This document shows, in pieces, positions 16,157 to 19,869 of a stretch of DNA of 19,869 bases. This DNA is from CALAMD01 sp035301345 (GTDB lineage Bacteria; Bacillota; Bacilli; Bacillales; Amphibacillaceae). The notes under the pieces are model-generated. The model did no database searches, was not told the DNA's origin, and saw nothing but the letters and a program-made list of their open reading frames with translations. The first letter of the stretch is position 1. Every line of letters starts with the position of its first letter. The stretch is from NCBI GenBank assembly GCA_035301345.1, contig DATGUM010000021.1:1-19869 (forward strand), read 5' to 3'. Made by a program: the position numbers and the translations under genes.

Positions 16157-17119
16157 TTACTCATCAATAACTGATAAATAAAGTGCTTCATACTGCTTGA
16201 TTTGTTCTTTGAATTGCCTTGTCGTATCGCATAGCTCTTCGTTATCATGTTGCATTAACAGCTCACTTCCAATACTTTGCAGTGCATTGCTTATCAATGA
16301 AAATTCATCTTGCTTTGGCACGATTGGGTATAACGTATATAAGTATCGATATAACAATTGATTCAATAATATATAAAGTGACGGATTTTCTTGCTCAATC
16401 TCAGATAAATTAGACATGATACTTCGCATCGGTTCGTCACTTCTAATACCTTCTAACTCTGTCGCTAAAAATGTTTCTGTTTGCCCGAGCTTCTGAATAA
16501 CAAACTCACCAGCAAGTGATTGATTACGAATCCAGCGAACGATTGACGTTTTCACAACAGGGTGAATCGATTGCTTCTCTAACAGTTGTATAATGTCTCG
16601 AGTCGGTAAAGCATTCATTCTCTGAATGTTTTCAACCATCTGCCATTGCTTCACATGATTGTCTGTTCTGATTGCTTCTTCCAGTTGACTCACGTATTTA
16701 TCTTTTTCTTCAGCGACTATTTTATGTATGATTTCCATACTCATTTTTGATATGAGCTCTAGCTGTTCTTTCGTCGCACGCGGAATTGTTTTTAACTCGA
16801 TCGTTTCTTGGACGGTATCTTGTAACAATTGGTGCTGTTCTGTTTGAAATAAAACAGACACATAAATATGTAGTATGTCAAAGTAATACTCATTATCTTT
16901 CACTAGCAACTTTTCACAAAGTGCCTGAGCCTCATGAAAGTTGCCGAGTCGCATATGACAAAGTAACTCATCCATTTGCTGCTTATCAGAATTTAATTCA
17001 TATGTATTTATTTGTTCTAACGCATCTTCAAATCGTTCGTCTTCGATAGCCTGTTGAACATCTCTTTCTACCTTCTCTTTCCATTTCGGAAAAAGAACAA
17101 CATTATCTTTTTTCTTCAA
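16157..17119 (-). CDS. ysoA: TPR-like protein YsoA
   Basis: A 320-residue soluble, helix-rich protein without signal peptide or membrane segment. Residues about 18-95 show degenerate tetratricopeptide-like helical pairs (FEDALEQINTYEL, MRLGNFHEAQALCEKLLV). The gene upstream of tig in B. subtilis, ysoA, encodes a TPR protein of similar length, so the call rests on both position and fold; the molecular role is unknown. The start is TTG at 17119, with AGAGG six bases upstream and no better ATG. It lies downstream of the folD terminator, so it probably has its own promoter, which I could not place confidently. Confidence 0.8.
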   Translation of the reverse strand: MKKKDNVVLFPKWKEKVERDVQQAIEDERFEDALEQINTYELNSDKQQMDELLCHMRLGNFHEAQALCEKLLVKDNEYYFDILHIYVSVLFQTEQHQLLQDTVQETIELKTIPRATKEQLELISKMSMEIIHKIVAEEKDKYVSQLEEAIRTDNHVKQWQMVENIQRMNALPTRDIIQLLEKQSIHPVVKTSIVRWIRNQSLAGEFVIQKLGQTETFLATELEGIRSDEPMRSIMSNLSEIEQENPSLYILLNQLLYRYLYTLYPIVPKQDEFSLISNALQSIGSELLMQHDNEELCDTTRQFKEQIKQYEALYLSVIDE

Positions 17120-17467
17120 TTTGTACCTCTTTCTTCTTTAACAGGTCCGCTTCAGTAACTATTAAATCTTTACATAGTGAATGAACATTATTTCATATTC
17201 ATTTAATAATGAAAAGAGATGTTATACATTTTTGACATTTTTAGGAATAAATGCTTAGGAAGAGTTTCAAACCTTTAAACGTGAGGTTATTCTGAAGATT
17301 ATACATGTAATTAAAAAATCCGAACAAAACTGCTAGTCATTCTTTCAACGCGATTATGAGACACGAAACTCCTTTGTTGTTCGGACTTTCTAATTATTGA
17401 AGTTGGATCATGGTGTCGAAAACTGTTAAGTAATAATTACGATTAAATATTTAATATGCACATATAC
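17120..17467. other. Intergenic region between ysoA and folD
   Basis: This gap of about 350 bp contains the folD terminator (17309-17390). The remainder is AT-rich and should hold the ysoA promoter. TATAAC near 17222-17227 (minus) is a possible -10 without a good -35. No small gene with a ribosome binding site was found. Confidence 0.45.
17309..17390 (-). terminator. Terminator of folD with a long loop
   Basis: TCCGAAC at about 17319-17325 pairs with GTTCGGA at about 17378-17384. The stem is extended by A/T pairs, encloses a loop of about 40 bases and, on the minus strand, is followed by GATTTTTTAATT. The strong T-tract supports termination although the loop is unusually large. Confidence 0.65.
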
Positions 17468-18349
17468 TTATCTAACTTCAGAAAAACGAGCGTCTTTTGA
17501 GTGCATTTGCTTTTTAGCTGCAATCACAACACGTTCAGCTAAAATAGTCGTCGTAACAGCACCAATTCCACCAGGTACTGGCGTTAAATAAGCTGCTTTA
17601 CCTTCAACTTCATCAAAACGAACGTCTCCGTGTAATTTACCATTTTCATCATAAGTCGTTCCAACGTCAACAACGACAGCGCCTTCTTTCACATGGTCGC
17701 CTGTTATTAAGCCAATCGCTCCAGTCGCAGTCACAATAATATCAGCATTTTGGCAAATACCTTTCATATCTTTCGTATGAATATGGCATAGTGAAACTGT
17801 TGCATCCTCTGAAGCTAGTAACATTGATAACGGTCTACCAACGACTAAACTATGTCCAACAACTGCAACATCTTTTCCTTGTAAGTCGATTTCGTAATGA
17901 CGTAACGTCTGCATAACTGCTGCAGGTGTACAAGGTACAAAGTCATTCTCTTGAGGTTCTAAAACTTTTCCGATGTTATATGGACTCATACCATCAATAT
18001 CTTTTGCTGGATCAATAATCATTTTTACTTTTTCAATATCAATATGGTCTGGTAATGGGCGCAATAATAAAATACCATGAATGGATGTATTATTATTAAT
18101 TTTTTCAAACTCACTTAAAAATTGTGTTTCTGGTGTTTCTTCGGGAAAATAAAACGTTTCAACTTCTAAGTTAGCTTTCTTTAGCACATTAACTGCAGAA
18201 CGCTCGTAACCGACAGAATCTGATAAGTCACCAACTCTTACAATAGCAGCTGTTGGCTTTATGCCTTCTGATTGAAGTGATTTCACTTCTTCAATGACTT
18301 CTTCTCTTAGTCGATTAGCTACATCTTTTCCTCTCATAATAACTGTCAT
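17468..18349 (-). CDS. folD: FolD-type methylenetetrahydrofolate dehydrogenase (cyclohydrolase activity doubtful)
   Basis: FolD interconverts 5,10-methylene-, methenyl- and 10-formyl-tetrahydrofolate using NADP. The 293-residue protein has the family segments KDIDGMSPYNIG (Asp119), PCTPAAVMQTL, the dinucleotide-binding VVGHSLVVGRPLSMLL, VVVDVGT and TPVPGGIGAVTT. The active-site Tyr48 is present, but the lysine four residues on (Y-x3-K, needed for cyclohydrolase action) is Ala52 in YERSA, and the usual Gln of V-Q-L-P-L-P is Leu96 in LLRPLP. Similar Y-E-R-x-A and R-P-L-P variants are, from memory, typical of clostridial-type FolD. In B. subtilis folD lies elsewhere, near nusB and xseA, so this may be an extra or replacement copy. 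The ATG has GAGGG at good spacing. Confidence 0.88.
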   Translation of the reverse strand: MTVIMRGKDVANRLREEVIEEVKSLQSEGIKPTAAIVRVGDLSDSVGYERSAVNVLKKANLEVETFYFPEETPETQFLSEFEKINNNTSIHGILLLRPLPDHIDIEKVKMIIDPAKDIDGMSPYNIGKVLEPQENDFVPCTPAAVMQTLRHYEIDLQGKDVAVVGHSLVVGRPLSMLLASEDATVSLCHIHTKDMKGICQNADIIVTATGAIGLITGDHVKEGAVVVDVGTTYDENGKLHGDVRFDEVEGKAAYLTPVPGGIGAVTTTILAERVVIAAKKQMHSKDARFSEVR

Positions 18350-18430
18350 GTTATGCCCTCATCTCCATCAAATATGTTTTAACCTTACACATTCATTGTA
18401 TACTTTCATAACTGTTAATGGAAACAAAAT

Positions 18431-18449
18431 ACATTGATTTAATCAATGT
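18431..18449. promoter_or_regulatory. 19 bp perfect palindrome between the DinB-type gene and folD
   Basis: ACATTGATT-T-AATCAATGT is a nine-base inverted repeat with a single central base, 39 bp after the DinB-type stop and about 80 bp before the folD start. The near-zero loop favours a DNA-binding site. It could instead act as a weak terminator, since an interrupted T-rich stretch (ATTTTGTTT) follows on the minus strand. Confidence 0.45.
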
Positions 18450-18487
18450 TCGAAACGGGTGAAGATTCTCATAATTTAAACACTTCA

Positions 18488-18997
18488 CTAAGATGATAAT
18501 GCAATTTTTATATGTTCTAAATGATGTTCTTCATGCCAACGTAATTTAGCTAATTTTATACCGACAGTAATTTCACCTGTACCTCGTAGTGTAAATGTTT
18601 TTAGTAAATCATCATTCGTTAAATGATTCGCTAAATAGACAATTCTTTCATTCATACCTCGAAGCATATCGATAGAACTCTCATAAGACAAATGATTATC
18701 TGCAAGCAATGCCCAAGAATCTTGAATAAAAGGTGGAACAACAGGATTATCATCTGTTAAAGCTAACTTTAATCGTTGGTACATCACGAGCTGAGAATCT
18801 GCAATATGATGAACGAGTTGTAAGACGTCCCAACTGCCATCACGATACGTCTTTTTAAATGCTTCTTTACTTAGTGGTTTAATAACTGCCTCTAAACGAT
18901 CCGCGTATGTCGATATATCATCGAGCCACTCCTCGACATGTTGCATCGTTATAACGTCAGGTACTTCAAGTGGTCCAATCGGAAATTTAACATCCAT
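18488..18997 (-). CDS. DinB/YfiT family metal-dependent enzyme (putative bacillithiol transferase)
   Basis: A 169-residue four-helix-bundle protein of the DinB superfamily, closest to B. subtilis YfiT (BstA). It has FPIGPLEVP at the start, YRDGSWDVLQLVHHIADS with the first metal-ligand histidine at 63 or 64, RLKLALTDDNPVV, and the C-terminal RWHEEHHLEHI with His155 and His159 as the other predicted ligands. YfiT-type proteins conjugate bacillithiol to electrophiles, so a detoxification role is likely but not proven here. GAGGAGG lies ahead of the ATG. It is divergent from the PAS protein gene. Confidence 0.87.
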   Translation of the reverse strand: MDVKFPIGPLEVPDVITMQHVEEWLDDISTYADRLEAVIKPLSKEAFKKTYRDGSWDVLQLVHHIADSQLVMYQRLKLALTDDNPVVPPFIQDSWALLADNHLSYESSIDMLRGMNERIVYLANHLTNDDLLKTFTLRGTGEITVGIKLAKLRWHEEHHLEHIKIALSS

Positions 18998-19032
18998 ATG
19001 TTTTGCCTCCTCAGACTGTAACCTTTCTTTTT

Positions 19033-19060
19033 ATCATAACATATTTTACTTTTTACAAAG
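19033..19060 (-). promoter_or_regulatory. Candidate extended -10 promoter for the DinB-type gene
   Basis: On the minus strand, TG-T-TATGAT (hexamer at 19033-19038) is an extended -10; a weak -35 CTTTGT (19055-19060) lies 16 bp upstream. It is 35-60 bp before the start at 18997. Confidence 0.4.
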
Positions 19061-19123
19061 CTCGTCTTAAGTGCTTGATTGTTAACAACCACTATATTTT
19101 ATATGACACTATTAAGATAGTTC

Positions 19124-19150
19124 TAAAGTATTAGGTTAAATAGCCGATAA
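19124..19150 (+). promoter_or_regulatory. Sigma-D (motility) promoter
   Basis: TAAA (19124-19127), exactly 15 bp, then GCCGATAA (19143-19150). This matches the B. subtilis sigma-D consensus TAAA-N15-GCCGATAT except at the last base. It lies about 65 bp upstream of the PAS protein start and implies expression with flagellar and chemotaxis genes. Confidence 0.8.
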
Positions 19151-19216
19151 ATAAATGTGCGAGTATCTTTAAATGGTTTATAAAAGTAATGAAAGCTTTT
19201 TAGGAGGATGACATGC

Positions 19217-19869
19217 ATGAATGATCACACACAAATGATACAAACGATGAAAAAGTTAAATAATGAAATAAGTATTTTTGTTATCCAAAAAGATGGTAAG
19301 GTCACTTATGTGAATAATCGATTTTGTCAGCTATTAGCATATAATCGTAGCGATATTATCGGGCAATCATGTCAAATGCTAGAAGAAAAAGAAAGTACGT
19401 CGCTTAATCGTTTATATCACCTTGTTCTTCGAAAAAGAGAGTGGAAAGGCGAATTAAAGTTTCAAATGAGCACAGGTGACACAAGATGGTTCTTCGTTCA
19501 TTTACTTCCTATTTATAATGAAAACAAAATCATTAAAGAGTTTTACGTCATCGCTGATGATATGACTAAAAAGAAAAAGCGCGCCATTAAAAATAATCGT
19601 GAACTAGATAATTTAATGAAAGTAAACAATGCCCTTGATGAAGCTTCAATCGTCGCTATTACGAATAAACAAGGTGTTATTACTTATGTAAATAAGAAAT
19701 TCTGTGAAATATCACAATATAGTGAAGAAGAATTGATTGGCCAAAACCACCGAATCATTAACTCGGGTTATCATCCACATTCTTTTTTCAAATGTATGTG
19801 GCGAACGATTGGCCGTGGTGAAACGTGGAATGGCGAAGTCCGTAACAAAGCGAAAGACGGTACATATTA
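19217..19869 (+). CDS. Tandem-PAS sensor protein, N-terminal part (cut by window edge)
   Basis: The frame runs from the ATG at 19217 off the right end, giving 217 complete codons. AGGAGG lies ten bases upstream. There is no signal peptide or membrane segment in the visible part. PAS domain 1 spans about 14-120 (IFVIQKDGKVTYVNNRFCQLLAY, DIIGQ, WKGELKF). A short Lys-rich linker (TKKKKRAIKNN) leads to PAS domain 2 from about 135 (ASIVAITNKQGVITYVN, SEEELIGQNHRIINSGYH, GETWNGEVRNKAKDG). The second domain closely resembles PAS modules of bacterial GGDEF/EAL proteins, chemoreceptors and histidine kinases; the output domain lies beyond the window. The sigma-D promoter favours a soluble chemoreceptor or a motility-linked cyclic-di-GMP enzyme. 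Confidence 0.85.
   Translation, partial: MNDHTQMIQTMKKLNNEISIFVIQKDGKVTYVNNRFCQLLAYNRSDIIGQSCQMLEEKESTSLNRLYHLVLRKREWKGELKFQMSTGDTRWFFVHLLPIYNENKIIKEFYVIADDMTKKKKRAIKNNRELDNLMKVNNALDEASIVAITNKQGVITYVNKKFCEISQYSEEELIGQNHRIINSGYHPHSFFKCMWRTIGRGETWNGEVRNKAKDGTY

Noticed and set aside
16219..17049. Plus-strand frames within ysoA (16219-16413 and 16786-17049)
   Set aside because: They are antisense shadows without ribosome binding sites or plausible protein features.
1..19869. CRISPR array, tRNA or rRNA genes, prophage or complete defence system
   Set aside because: No regularly spaced repeats, no cloverleaf or rRNA signatures, and no recognisable phage or defence genes were found on either strand.

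Overview
This is an AT-rich chromosomal window from a low-GC Gram-positive bacterium of the Bacillaceae type. Reading leftwards on the minus strand it carries the housekeeping block ysoA - tig - clpX - lon - engB - (changed region) - valS - folC - radC, which matches the gene order recalled for Bacillus subtilis. Start sites have strong GGAGG-type ribosome binding sites, with some TTG and GTG starts, and a valine T-box leader precedes valS.

Layout from left to right. The extreme left end (1-140) is the 3' tail of an IS3-family insertion sequence, cut by the window edge, whose terminal repeat stops 3 bp from the radC stop codon. Then come radC and folC (minus). A two-gene plus-strand operon follows, encoding two different RimK-like ATP-grasp ligases; it ends in a terminator shared with the convergent valS. 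valS has a full T-box leader and promoter. Beyond it are a DUF1646 membrane transporter, a HemC (porphobilinogen deaminase) homologue that appears catalytically dead, and a divergent small membrane protein. Next come engB, lon, clpX, tig and ysoA (minus), a divergent folD, a DinB/YfiT-type putative thiol transferase, and finally (plus strand, running off the right edge) a tandem-PAS sensor protein preceded by a textbook sigma-D (motility) promoter.

The most interesting region is engB to valS. In B. subtilis this interval holds hemAXCDBL, spoVID and ysxE. Here all of these are absent and only a HemC-like protein remains. In an ungapped alignment from memory it lacks both the catalytic Asp (Asn instead) and the cofactor-anchoring Cys (Ala instead). 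lonB (between clpX and lonA) and the comC/spoIIB/maf genes (between folC and radC) are also absent. Loss of heme-biosynthesis and sporulation genes, together with a sigma-D promoter, suggests a motile, heme-deficient, perhaps non-sporulating fermentative Bacillaceae such as Halolactibacillus or a relative (Amphibacillus-like). This assignment is inference.

The remaining genes are ordinary housekeeping functions: protein quality control (tig, clpX, lon), ribosome assembly (engB), translation (valS), folate one-carbon metabolism (folC, folD) and a RadC-family protein. No tRNA, rRNA, CRISPR array or complete mobile element was seen.
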